DNA from: Fen-999 sp041480065
GTDB taxonomy: Bacteria; Pseudomonadota; Gammaproteobacteria; Burkholderiales; Rhodocyclaceae
Direction of reading: 5' to 3'
NCBI GenBank assembly: GCA_041480065.1
Contig: JBGOZF010000016.1
Span: forward strand, 1-64,000
DNA length: 64,000 nt
The position numbers and the translations under genes were made by a program. Numbering within the stretch: position 1 is the first letter of the stretch; each line of letters begins with the position of its first letter. This document shows positions 14,844 to 22,831 of this stretch, piece by piece. Under the pieces are notes generated by a model, which searched no databases, was not told the DNA's origin, and saw only the letters and a list, made by a program, of their open reading frames with translations.

Positions 14844-16946
14844 GTGGGACTGCCAGTCGAGGTGGCCTTTGGGGTGGTGATGCTGGCTTGCGCGAGTGCC
14901 GCCGTGAGCCAGGAAACAAGCGAAGAGCAGTTGCTGCAGCTCTATGGCGACAAGGGCGCGATCAGCATCGCCACGGGGTCGCTGCAACCGCTGGGCCGCG
15001 CGCCGACCGTGGCCACGGTGATCACCGCCGAGGACATCCGGGCCATGGGCGCGGTCGACCTCGATGAAGTGATGGAAACCGTTCCCGGCATGCACGTGGC
15101 GCGCAACGGCAACAACAATACCGCAACCTACGTCATGCGCGGCATGTACGACCTCAACAATACGCACATCCTGCTGCTGCAGAACGGCATTCCCATGACG
15201 CTGATGTTCCTCGGCAACAAAGGCGGCGTCTGGGGCGGCCTGCCGCTGGAGAACATCGCCCGCATCGAGATCATCCGCGGCCCGGGCTCGGCGCTCTACG
15301 GTGCCGATGCGTATTCCGGCGTCATCAATGTCATCACCAAGACGGCGGCCGACACGCCCGGCACGGAATTCGGCCTGCGTGCCGGTTCTTTCCGTACCTG
15401 GGACACCTGGGTGCAGCACGGCGGCAAGCTGGGGCCGGTCGATGTTGCCGCCTACTTGCGCCTTGGCAGCACCGATGGTTTCAAGGAAACCATCGCCGCC
15501 GACGCCCAGAGTCTTCGCGACAGGCCGCCGTCGGTGACCCACGCCTCGCTGGCGCCCGGCCCGATGAGCCTGGGGCGCGATGCCGTCGATGCCAGCCTCG
15601 ATCTCGCCTATGGCAGATGGCGCCTGCGCGGCGGCTACAAGCTGCGCGACAACATGGGGTTGGGCGCCGGCATCGGCTCCGCGCTCGACCCGACCAGTGC
15701 CGGGCGCAGCGAGCGCATCACGGCCGACGTCTCATGGATCGAACCGAATGCCGGGCGCCATTGGGGGCTCGGATTCACGGCTGCCTATCTGCAATACATC
15801 GACACAGTGCCAGGGAACCTGTTGCTGTCGCCGCCCGGGTCGGGGGTAGCCGGCGCCAGTTTTCCGAACGGCCTGATCGGCGGGCCGAACAAGTGGGAGC
15901 GCCAGGTCCGGCTTTCCGGCTACGCGACCTACGGTGGATTCGCCCACCACAATTTGCGTGTCGGTGGCGGCCACGAGGACTTGAACATCTACAGGACCGC
16001 CACCTACAAGAACTACACGATCGACCAGGCGACCGGCCTATACACCTATAGGGGGGCGGTTTCCGACTACTCGGATATCCAGCCCTTCATGCAGCCACAA
16101 CGCCGCTTCGTCGATTATGCATACGTGCAGGATGAATGGAACTTCGTTCCCGACTGGACGCTGACGGCCGGGGTGCGCCATGACGCATACTCGGACGTCG
16201 GCGGCACCACCAATCCCCGCCTGGCACTGGTCTGGGAGGCCGGATTCGACATGACGATCAAGCTGCTTGCCGGCCGTGCCTTCCGGGCGCCGTCGTTCAA
16301 CGAACTGTACGGCGTCAACAATCCGGTCAACAAGGGCAACCCCAGTCTGCGCCCGGAAACCAACCAGACGCAGGAGGCCGCCATCTCCTGGCGGGCAAGA
16401 CAGGACCTGCAGTTGAATGCCAATGTCTTCACCTACCGCATGCGGGACGTCATCCGCGCCGTGGCCAACCCCACCGGCCCTGCGGGGGCCACGACGTTCC
16501 AGAATACCGGCGACCAGAAAGGGGTGGGGGGCGAATTCGAGGCAGTCTGGGACGCGAGCCGAACGCTGCGGCTGACCGCCAACTATTCTCGCCAGCGCTC
16601 GACCGATGTCGCGACCGATACCGATGTCGGCTACGCGCCGCACGACCACGTCTATGCCCGCGGCGACTGGCGCTTCACGAGCGGCTGGCTGGCGAGCACG
16701 CAAGTCAACTGGGTCGGGGTTCGCAAGCGCGCGTTCGGTGACGCCCGTCCGGACCTGGCCGGCTATACCACCGCCGATGTGACGCTGCGCACCGCGCGGC
16801 AGAAAGTATCCTGGGAGTTTGTCGGCTCCATCCGCAATCTGTTCAACAGGCGGGTGTTCGAGCCCAGTGTGGTGCCGGTCCAGATTCCCAACGACCTGCC
16901 GCAGGCGCCTCGCTCGCTCTATCTCCAGGCGATGTATTCGCTGTGA
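14844..16946 (+). CDS. TonB-dependent outer membrane receptor
   Basis: A 700-residue outer membrane receptor. A GTG start is followed by a signal peptide (VEVAFGVVMLACASAAVS). The plug domain includes VATVITAEDIRAMGAVDLDE, then VPGMHVARNG, and the characteristic IEIIRGPGSALYGADAYSGV near residue 140. The remainder is a beta barrel with the usual late motifs RAFRAPSFNELYG and NPSLRPETNQTQE. The protein ends in ...QAMYSL rather than the common terminal Phe or Trp. Substrate is unknown; the barrel most resembles the FepA/CirA/BtuB-like grouping by eye. No transporter partner is adjacent, and the ribosome-binding site is weak. Confidence 0.92.
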   Translation: MGLPVEVAFGVVMLACASAAVSQETSEEQLLQLYGDKGAISIATGSLQPLGRAPTVATVITAEDIRAMGAVDLDEVMETVPGMHVARNGNNNTATYVMRGMYDLNNTHILLLQNGIPMTLMFLGNKGGVWGGLPLENIARIEIIRGPGSALYGADAYSGVINVITKTAADTPGTEFGLRAGSFRTWDTWVQHGGKLGPVDVAAYLRLGSTDGFKETIAADAQSLRDRPPSVTHASLAPGPMSLGRDAVDASLDLAYGRWRLRGGYKLRDNMGLGAGIGSALDPTSAGRSERITADVSWIEPNAGRHWGLGFTAAYLQYIDTVPGNLLLSPPGSGVAGASFPNGLIGGPNKWERQVRLSGYATYGGFAHHNLRVGGGHEDLNIYRTATYKNYTIDQATGLYTYRGAVSDYSDIQPFMQPQRRFVDYAYVQDEWNFVPDWTLTAGVRHDAYSDVGGTTNPRLALVWEAGFDMTIKLLAGRAFRAPSFNELYGVNNPVNKGNPSLRPETNQTQEAAISWRARQDLQLNANVFTYRMRDVIRAVANPTGPAGATTFQNTGDQKGVGGEFEAVWDASRTLRLTANYSRQRSTDVATDTDVGYAPHDHVYARGDWRFTSGWLASTQVNWVGVRKRAFGDARPDLAGYTTADVTLRTARQKVSWEFVGSIRNLFNRRVFEPSVVPVQIPNDLPQAPRSLYLQAMYSL

Positions 16947-17038
16947 CGCCGGCGCCCGCCGGTGGCGGCGCAGGAACGTCCAGCACCTCGCTGATCATCT
17001 CGCGGATCGAAGGCGGCGAGGATCCGGGCCTGTAGCCG

Positions 17039-17287
17039 TCAGTGCCGAGGATCCTCGACAGCCGATTCGGGATAGCGGATCACGGCAATCCTTTCGTCGG
17101 GCTCGAGCCAGAATTCGCCATGCGGCCCCTTCACATTTCCGGTGATCAACAGGATCAGGCCATCCTCATGACGCACTTCGGTGACGGTTTCCCAGGCGAA
17201 GCTTGGATGGGCATTGGTTCCGGCACCGTTGTAGATGTGGTCGTTCACCCGTACCTCGGCTCCCGTCACGGTGATCTTGTTGGTCAT
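17039..17287 (-). CDS. Small hypothetical protein
   Basis: An 82-residue soluble protein beginning MTNKITVTGAEVRVNDHIYN, predicted to be mostly beta-strand. I recognise no family. The ATG has a well-placed GGAG ribosome-binding site, and composition matches the neighbours, so it is probably expressed. It lies 114 bases downstream of gltL on the same strand but is unlikely to belong to that transporter. It ends 92 bases from the convergent TonB-receptor gene. Confidence 0.65.
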   Translation of the reverse strand: MTNKITVTGAEVRVNDHIYNGAGTNAHPSFAWETVTEVRHEDGLILLITGNVKGPHGEFWLEPDERIAVIRYPESAVEDPRH

Positions 17288-17401
17288 GACCGATTCTCCG
17301 TTTTGCCGCGCCTATTGGCAGAAGCATAGGCGCATTCACCGCCCCTGTGCGGCACCTGAAATGGGCGGAACCCCCAAGATCGTCGCGCCGATGACTGGAG
17401 C

Positions 17402-18130
17402 TCAGTGCTGAAGGATCTTCGACAGGAACAACTGCGCCCGCTCCGAGCGCGGGGTGCCGAAGAACTCTTCCTTGGCGGCATCTTCGACGATACGGCCCTG
17501 GTCCATGAAGATCACGCGGTTGGCGACCTTGCGCGCGAAGCCCATCTCGTGGGTCACGCACATCATGGTCATGCCTTCCTTGGCCAGTTGCACCATGACG
17601 TCGAGCACTTCGTTGATCATCTCCGGGTCGAGCGCCGAGGTCGGTTCGTCGAACAGCATGCAGATCGGGTCCATGGCCAGCGCGCGGGCGATGGCGACGC
17701 GCTGCTGCTGGCCGCCCGAGAGTTCGCCGGGGTGTTTGTGGGCATGGGCCTTGAGGCCGACGCGGTCGAGCATCTTGAGGCCGCGTTCGACAGCTTCGTC
17801 GCGGCCGCGCTTGAGCACCTTCATCTGACCGATGGTCAGGTTGTCGGTGATGGTCATGTGCGGAAAGAGCTCGAAGTGCTGGAAGACCATGCCGACGTGG
17901 GCGCGCAACTGTGGCAGGTTGGTCTTCGGGTCGCCGACGGAGATGCCGTTGACGACGATCTCGCCCTGCTGGAAGGGTTCGAGGCCGTTCGCGCACTTGA
18001 TCAGCGTCGACTTGCCGGAGCCCGACGGGCCGCAGACCACCACCACCTCGCCCTTGGTCACGCCGGTGCTGCACTCGGTCAGCACCTGGAATTGGCCGTA
18101 CCATTTCGAGACGTTCTTGAAACTGATCAT
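17402..18130 (-). CDS. gltL: Glutamate/aspartate ABC transporter, ATP-binding subunit
   Basis: A 242-residue ATPase of a polar amino acid importer. Walker A is GPSGSGKST (34-42), the signature is LSGGQQQR (137-144) and Walker B is LFDEP (159-163), followed by the H-loop VTHEMGF. It drives uptake through GltJ/GltK at the inner membrane. The ATG overlaps the gltK stop by four bases (ATGA). It is the last gene of the four-gene operon. Confidence 0.95.
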   Translation of the reverse strand: MISFKNVSKWYGQFQVLTECSTGVTKGEVVVVCGPSGSGKSTLIKCANGLEPFQQGEIVVNGISVGDPKTNLPQLRAHVGMVFQHFELFPHMTITDNLTIGQMKVLKRGRDEAVERGLKMLDRVGLKAHAHKHPGELSGGQQQRVAIARALAMDPICMLFDEPTSALDPEMINEVLDVMVQLAKEGMTMMCVTHEMGFARKVANRVIFMDQGRIVEDAAKEEFFGTPRSERAQLFLSKILQH

Positions 18131-18810
18131 GTGGCGTGCTTTCTTCTCAGGGTCTTCACCAGCAGCGAGAGGCAGATACAGATGACGAAGTAGATGAGGC
18201 CGGCGAACAGCAGCAATTCGACCAGGCGGCCGTCGCGGTCGCCCACCTTGGCGGCGGAGCCGAAGAAGTCGGCCAGGCCGATGACATAGACGAGCGAGGT
18301 GTCCTGGAACAGGATGATCGCCTGGGTCAGCAGCAGCGGCAGCATGTTGCGGAAGGCCTGGGGCAGGACCACCAGCCGCATGGTCTGGCCATAGCTCATG
18401 CCCAGCGCCTGGGCGGCGAAGACCTGGCCCTTGGGCACGCTCTGGATGCCGGCGCGGATGATCTCGGAATAGTAGGCGGCCTCGAACAGCGAGAAGGCGA
18501 CCAGGGCCGACACCATGCGTATGTCGGTCGACTCGGCCACGCCCAGCACGTCGCGCAACAGCGAGGGCACGATCAGGTAGAACCAAAGGATCACCATCAG
18601 CAGCGGCACGGAACGGAAGGTGTTCACGTAGATGGCGGCCGGCCAGGACAGCCAGGGCTTGCCTGCCAGCCGCGCGATGGCCAGCAGCGTGCCCCAGGCG
18701 ATGCCCACGGCGATGGCCGTCAGCGTCACCTCGAAAGTGACCGCCATGCCCTTCGCCAGGATGGGCAACGCGCCGGGGATCGAGGTCCAGTCGAATTCGT
18801 ACATGGTCAT
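18127..18810 (-). CDS. gltK: Glutamate/aspartate ABC transporter permease
   Basis: A 227-residue inner-membrane permease of the HisMQ family. It has about five helices and the EAA-loop region (EAAYYSEIIRAGIQSVPKGQ, then FAAQALGMSYGQTM) that docks on the ATPase. The start MTMYEFDW is favoured by a GAAGG sequence upstream; a codon two residues later is also possible. It pairs with GltJ to form the heterodimeric channel. The preceding 112-base spacer contains two hairpins, so its expression may differ from that of gltI/gltJ. Confidence 0.93.
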   Translation of the reverse strand: MTMYEFDWTSIPGALPILAKGMAVTFEVTLTAIAVGIAWGTLLAIARLAGKPWLSWPAAIYVNTFRSVPLLMVILWFYLIVPSLLRDVLGVAESTDIRMVSALVAFSLFEAAYYSEIIRAGIQSVPKGQVFAAQALGMSYGQTMRLVVLPQAFRNMLPLLLTQAIILFQDTSLVYVIGLADFFGSAAKVGDRDGRLVELLLFAGLIYFVICICLSLLVKTLRRKHAT

Positions 18811-18858
18811 GCCGCCTTCGCCGGGCCGCCCCAAGAAGGCGGCGAGCCAGGAACCGGA

Positions 18859-18907
18859 GGCCGCGTTAGCGGCCGAACCTTTGTCACCCCCTTCTCAGGG
18901 AAGGGGG
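18859..18907. repeat. Paired hairpins in the gltJ-gltK spacer
   Basis: Two perfect palindromes lie side by side inside the operon: GGCCGC-GTTA-GCGGCC (18859-18874) and CCCCCTT-CTCAGGG-AAGGGGG (18887-18907). The second resembles the G/C-run intergenic repeats common in proteobacterial genomes. In an mRNA they could stabilise the gltI-gltJ portion or slow polymerase. Confidence 0.7.
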
Positions 18908-18922
18908 GCGGGGGGAAGGTGC

Positions 18923-19660
18923 TCATTTCGACCCGATGTAACCCGGCACGCGCGACTTCGCCTCGACCACGCGCATCAACGCCATCACCGTGACGTTGAT
19001 CAGGGCGTAGAGCAGCGTCACCGCGATGAAGGCCTCGTAGGGCTGGGCCGTGTAATCCACCAGTTGCTGGGCCTGGCGCGAGAGTTCGATCAGGCCGATG
19101 GTGGAGGCCACGGCAGAGTTCTTGAAGATGTTGAGGAACTCGGAAGTGAGCGGCGGCACGATGATGCGAAACGAAATCGGCAGCAGCACGTGGCGATAGG
19201 TTTGCGGCAGCGTCAGCCCCAGCGCCAGGGCCGCGGCCTTCTGGCCGCGCGGCAGCGATTCGATGCCGGCGCGTACCTGCTCGGCGACGCGGGCGCCGGT
19301 GAAGCAGCCCAGGCACAGCCAGGCGGAAACGAACTGCTGCAGGAGCGGGTCCGTCTGCTTGAAGGCGTTGCCCAAGGCCGGCGGCAGCAACTCAGGCAGA
19401 ACGAAGTACCAGCTGAAAAGCTGCACCAGCAGCGGCACGTTGCGGAAGACCTCGACGTAGGCGGCGCCGAGCGCAGACAGCCAGCGGCCGGGCACGGTGC
19501 GCAGGACGCCGAACAGGGTACCCAGCAGCAAGGCCACGAGCCATGCCGACAGCGACAGCGCGACCGTCCATTCGAGGCCCGCCAACAGCCAGCCGAGATA
19601 AGTCGTCTCGCCGTCGGCGGTGGGGCTGAGGAAGATGCCCCAGTTCCAGTGGTAGCCCAC
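18923..19660 (-). CDS. gltJ: Glutamate/aspartate ABC transporter permease
   Basis: A 245-residue inner-membrane permease with a GTG start (MGYHWNWGIF), five predicted helices and the EAA-loop ARVAEQVRAGIESLPRGQ, then KAAALALGLTLPQ. The NWG N-terminus and the periplasmic insertion PELLPPALGNAFKQTDPLLQ are typical of GltJ rather than GltK. It begins 18 bases after gltI. Together with gltK it forms the membrane channel for the GltI binding protein. Confidence 0.94.
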   Translation of the reverse strand: MGYHWNWGIFLSPTADGETTYLGWLLAGLEWTVALSLSAWLVALLLGTLFGVLRTVPGRWLSALGAAYVEVFRNVPLLVQLFSWYFVLPELLPPALGNAFKQTDPLLQQFVSAWLCLGCFTGARVAEQVRAGIESLPRGQKAAALALGLTLPQTYRHVLLPISFRIIVPPLTSEFLNIFKNSAVASTIGLIELSRQAQQLVDYTAQPYEAFIAVTLLYALINVTVMALMRVVEAKSRVPGYIGSK

Positions 19661-19678
19661 GATCCCGGCCCGAAGGAA

Positions 19679-20569
19679 CTACTCGAGGGCCTTGTCGTTC
19701 GGGTTCTTGTAGAGCGCCTTCATGTCCTCCGAGAGCGGGAAGCTCAGGTTGAGCCCCTTGGGCGGCACCGGGTTCATGAACCACCTGGCGTAGATCTTCT
19801 CCGCCTCGCCGGATTTCATGGTCTTGGCGATCGCCTCGTCAACCACCTTCTTGAAGGCGGCATCGTCCTTCGGCAGCACGCAGCCGTAGGCCTCGCGCGA
19901 TTGCGGCGTGCCGGTGACCACCCAGTCGCCGGGGCGCTTGGCCTTCGCCAGTTCGCCGTAGAGCAGGGCGTCGTCCATCATGAAGGCGACGGCGCGGCCG
20001 GTCTCGAGCGTCAGGAAGCTCTCGCCGTGATCGCGGGCAGCGATGATGCTCATGCCCATCTTCTTGTCCTCGTTCATCTTGCGCAGCAGGCGCTCCGAGG
20101 TGGTACCGGCGGTGGTGACCACGTTCTTGCCGGCGAGGTCGGCGAAGTCCTTGACGCCGGAATCCTTCTTTGTCAGGAGCCGCGTGCCGATGACGAATAT
20201 CGTGGTGGAGAAGCCCACCTGCTTCTGGCGTTCCAGGTTGTTGGTGGTGGAGCCGCACTCGATGTCCACCGTGCCGTTCTGCACCAGCGGTATGCGGTTC
20301 TGCGACGTCACCGGGTTGAACTTCACCTGCAGGCTGGGCAGCTTCAGCTCCTGCTTGACGGCATCGACGGCCTTCATCATGAAGTCCTGCGAGTAGCCGA
20401 TCACCTGCTGCTTGTCGTCGTAATACGAGAACGGGATCGACGACTCCCGGTGGCCCAGGGTGATGCTACCGCTGTCCTTGATCTTCTTCAACGTGCCGGC
20501 GAGCTCGGCGGCCAGGGCCGGGGCGGCAATCAAGGAGCAGGCGAGGAGAATGGTGAAACGGGTGCGCAT
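19679..20569 (-). CDS. gltI: Glutamate/aspartate-binding periplasmic protein
   Basis: A 296-residue solute-binding protein (SBP family 3). A Sec signal peptide (MRTRFTILLACSLIAAPALA) precedes the mature domain. Ligand-pocket segments include GHRESSIPFSYYDDKQQVIG, TSQNRIPLVQNGTVDIECGS and TTAGTTSER, as in GltI/DEBP proteins specific for acidic amino acids. The start is fixed by an ideal AAGGAGG ribosome-binding site. It is first in the operon gltI-gltJ-gltK-gltL, which suggests strong expression. Confidence 0.95.
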   Translation of the reverse strand: MRTRFTILLACSLIAAPALAAELAGTLKKIKDSGSITLGHRESSIPFSYYDDKQQVIGYSQDFMMKAVDAVKQELKLPSLQVKFNPVTSQNRIPLVQNGTVDIECGSTTNNLERQKQVGFSTTIFVIGTRLLTKKDSGVKDFADLAGKNVVTTAGTTSERLLRKMNEDKKMGMSIIAARDHGESFLTLETGRAVAFMMDDALLYGELAKAKRPGDWVVTGTPQSREAYGCVLPKDDAAFKKVVDEAIAKTMKSGEAEKIYARWFMNPVPPKGLNLSFPLSEDMKALYKNPNDKALE

Positions 20570-20618
20570 GGCGACCTCCTTGGACATTGTTGCTGGCAAG
20601 CGCCCGAACGATAGCACA

Positions 20619-20641
20619 GGCCCGCCCGGCTACGGCGGGCC
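20619..20641. terminator. GC-rich hairpin downstream of the small exported-protein gene
   Basis: A perfect eight-base stem, GGCCCGCC facing GGCGGGCC with a seven-base loop, sits between the gltI start and the end of the small gene at 20711. A second shorter palindrome (GCCCG-TCGGA-CGGGC, 20696-20710) abuts that gene's stop codon. Neither is followed by a clear U-run, so the terminator role is tentative. Confidence 0.4.
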
Positions 20642-20710
20642 GCAAGGATGTCGGTGCCAAGAGGTTGTCCGGCGCTGGCCGAATGGGCCGAAGCCGCCCG
20701 TCGGACGGGC

Positions 20711-20992
20711 CTATTGCGTCTGGCTCGTGTTCTTGGGCGGAGAGCCGGGTTCGGTCGGCAGGCCGACCTTCTTCGCCACATGCGTGACGGCCTCGCCGGC
20801 CTTGCCGGCGCCATAGGACACGCCCGCCACACCCGCCTTGGCGACATGTACGACGGCATCCTGGGCCTTCTCGAGGCCCCGGACCGTGGTGCTCGCCGCC
20901 GACCGCACTGCCTCGGTCGGGGTGGCGCTGGCGGACTGCGAAAGCAGGGATGCAACAGCAAGAGCAGCTACGATGGCAAGGCGCTTTGACAT
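20711..20992 (-). CDS. Small exported hypothetical protein
   Basis: A 93-residue protein with a clear Sec signal peptide (MSKRLAIVAALAVASLLSQS, cleavage expected after ASA around residue 23). The mature part is Ala/Val/Gly-rich and probably helical, with the near-repeated segments VVHVAKAGVAGVSYGAGKAG and AVTHVAKKVG. GGAG precedes the ATG. I do not recognise the family. A periplasmic location is expected. It lies upstream of gltI on the same strand, but hairpins lie between the two. Confidence 0.7.
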   Translation of the reverse strand: MSKRLAIVAALAVASLLSQSASATPTEAVRSAASTTVRGLEKAQDAVVHVAKAGVAGVSYGAGKAGEAVTHVAKKVGLPTEPGSPPKNTSQTQ

Positions 20993-21165
20993 GGATTCTC
21001 CGACGAAGATCGTCTCGGACGTCGGCGTTCGGTAGCGCCAAGGAGGCTTGGCAGGAACGACTCATCCGACGTCGTCACGGGCCTGCCAATCTACTGATAT
21101 CCGGCCGCCTGTGCAAGAAGCGTGTCGACGGGCCGGGTGTCGCGTTCCGCCCCGTGCCCCTGAGC

Positions 21166-22719
21166 TTACCGGTTGGTGCCGGGCCGTTCGGGCGGGCGCC
21201 GCGGGTTGAGCATTTCCCCAGGCGTTGCGGGGTTCGCGGCATCCGGGCTGGCGCCGGTTTCCGGCGATGGGGAGCGCGAAGCGTCTTGTGCGCGTTTCTT
21301 CGACGCGGCAAGCAATACGGCAAACTCCGGGCCGAGCCTGCGCTCGGCCATTTCCAGGTTATCGATGGCCTTGCTGTCGTTCCTGTCGGCACTTTGGGAC
21401 CACCAGTAGAGGGCGTTGCCCGGGTTCCGGGCAACCCCCTTGCCCTCCCAATACAGATACCCGAGGTAGTTCTGTGCCGAGGCTCGTCCCAGCGCAGCCG
21501 CCTTTTCGGCGTCTTTGATGCCGCCCTGCTCATCGAGCGCTTCGGTAATCCGCAATCGGGCGCGTTCCTCGAGACCCTGCGCGTGATTCGGCCAGAATCC
21601 CAGTACCCGGTCATAGTAGGCAAGGGCATCCTTGGGGCGCTTCGCGCCCAGCGCCAGGTTCGCCAGCGAGATGAGTGCGTAGGCATGCTTCGGATCACGT
21701 TCAAGCGATTTCAGATAGAAGCGCTCGGCATCGGATTTTCGACCGGCCTTGGATAAGCGATAGGCGACGCTGACGAGTTGGTCGGCGGTGGCAGTCGGCT
21801 TGGCGGCGAGTTCTTCGGCATGCTTGAGGGCGGAATCGATGTCGCCTCGACGGACGGCGATATGGAACAAGCCGAACGCCGGTATGTCCCCGCTGCGGGC
21901 ATCGCTGGCGACGGCGCTCAGGCGCCGGAATGCCTGTAATGCGTCCTCATCGTGTTCGTGGATGTCGGCATCCCAAGCCGTCAGCATGATCGCCTCGCGG
22001 CGCAGCTGTATCTGCTTGGCCTCCGAAAGACCCTGCCGCGCAGCCTGATCGGGAAAGCGTGCCAGCGCTTCGAAACTCCCGCCCCAGCGTGGCTGCAGGG
22101 AGAGCAGGTACTCTGATGCCACCACGAGCACGTCCGGGTCGGCGGCGACGGCAGCCTGATAGTACTTGTCGCCTTCGGTACGCCTGCCCAGGTAGCGTGC
22201 CGCCCGCATAAGCTGGAAATATGAGAGCGTCGGCCGTGACGACAATGGAATCGACGCCAGCGCGTCGGTCATGGCCCGAGAGAACCACTCCTCCATTGTC
22301 TTGACCTGTTCAGCGGGTGTGTTACTGATATAGGCATTCCCGCGTGCATTCATGGCGAGGTACGAGTAGTAGCGGGACCGCGCGTAACGGGCAGCATACG
22401 ACTGGGGATGCCTGGCCAGCCACCGGCTGTAAGCTTGCTGAGTAGCGATGCTGTTGTCGTTCGGCAGTACGTAGAAGAACGTCTTGCACGTGTCGAAACT
22501 ACTCGCGTCCTTCTCGTACTGCCGCACAGCCATGGAACCCATTCGATCCAGGCTGTCCCAATCGGCTGCCTTCCAGGCGCGGCTGATCTCGCTGCGCACG
22601 CGTTCCCGATCCGCCATTTCCTCCGGGCCGGCGGCGGTAGCCGGTTGCTGTTGGCCAAGTACGCAGGCGGTAAGGGTAGCCGCGATCACGCCGCTCCGCA
22701 TCAGTTTCGATATGCTCAT
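21166..22719 (-). CDS. TPR/Sel1-repeat lipoprotein
   Basis: A 517-residue protein starting MSISKLMRSG. A lipobox LTAC puts the lipidated cysteine at residue 19, so it is probably anchored to a membrane facing the periplasm. The mature protein is helical, with tetratricopeptide-like repeats (for example DAERFYLKSLERDPKHAYAL). A Sel1-type repeat follows near the C-terminus (SAQNYLGYLYWEGKGVARNP, then GNALYWWSQSADR), and then a Pro-rich tail. No ribosome-binding site is obvious; the start is set by the signal peptide. It lies 112 bases after the end of ndvB on the same strand, so a supporting role in glucan synthesis or export is possible but only inferred. Confidence 0.78.
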   Translation of the reverse strand: MSISKLMRSGVIAATLTACVLGQQQPATAAGPEEMADRERVRSEISRAWKAADWDSLDRMGSMAVRQYEKDASSFDTCKTFFYVLPNDNSIATQQAYSRWLARHPQSYAARYARSRYYSYLAMNARGNAYISNTPAEQVKTMEEWFSRAMTDALASIPLSSRPTLSYFQLMRAARYLGRRTEGDKYYQAAVAADPDVLVVASEYLLSLQPRWGGSFEALARFPDQAARQGLSEAKQIQLRREAIMLTAWDADIHEHDEDALQAFRRLSAVASDARSGDIPAFGLFHIAVRRGDIDSALKHAEELAAKPTATADQLVSVAYRLSKAGRKSDAERFYLKSLERDPKHAYALISLANLALGAKRPKDALAYYDRVLGFWPNHAQGLEERARLRITEALDEQGGIKDAEKAAALGRASAQNYLGYLYWEGKGVARNPGNALYWWSQSADRNDSKAIDNLEMAERRLGPEFAVLLAASKKRAQDASRSPSPETGASPDAANPATPGEMLNPRRPPERPGTNR

Positions 22720-22831
22720 CGTGGTCACAGGAGGAATTTGATATGCGAACTGATTGTGCGCCTGATCGAGGCAGTGTGCAATCACCTGGGATACGCTCCC
22801 GGGATAAGAAGGCTGGCCGTCTCGCCCCGCG

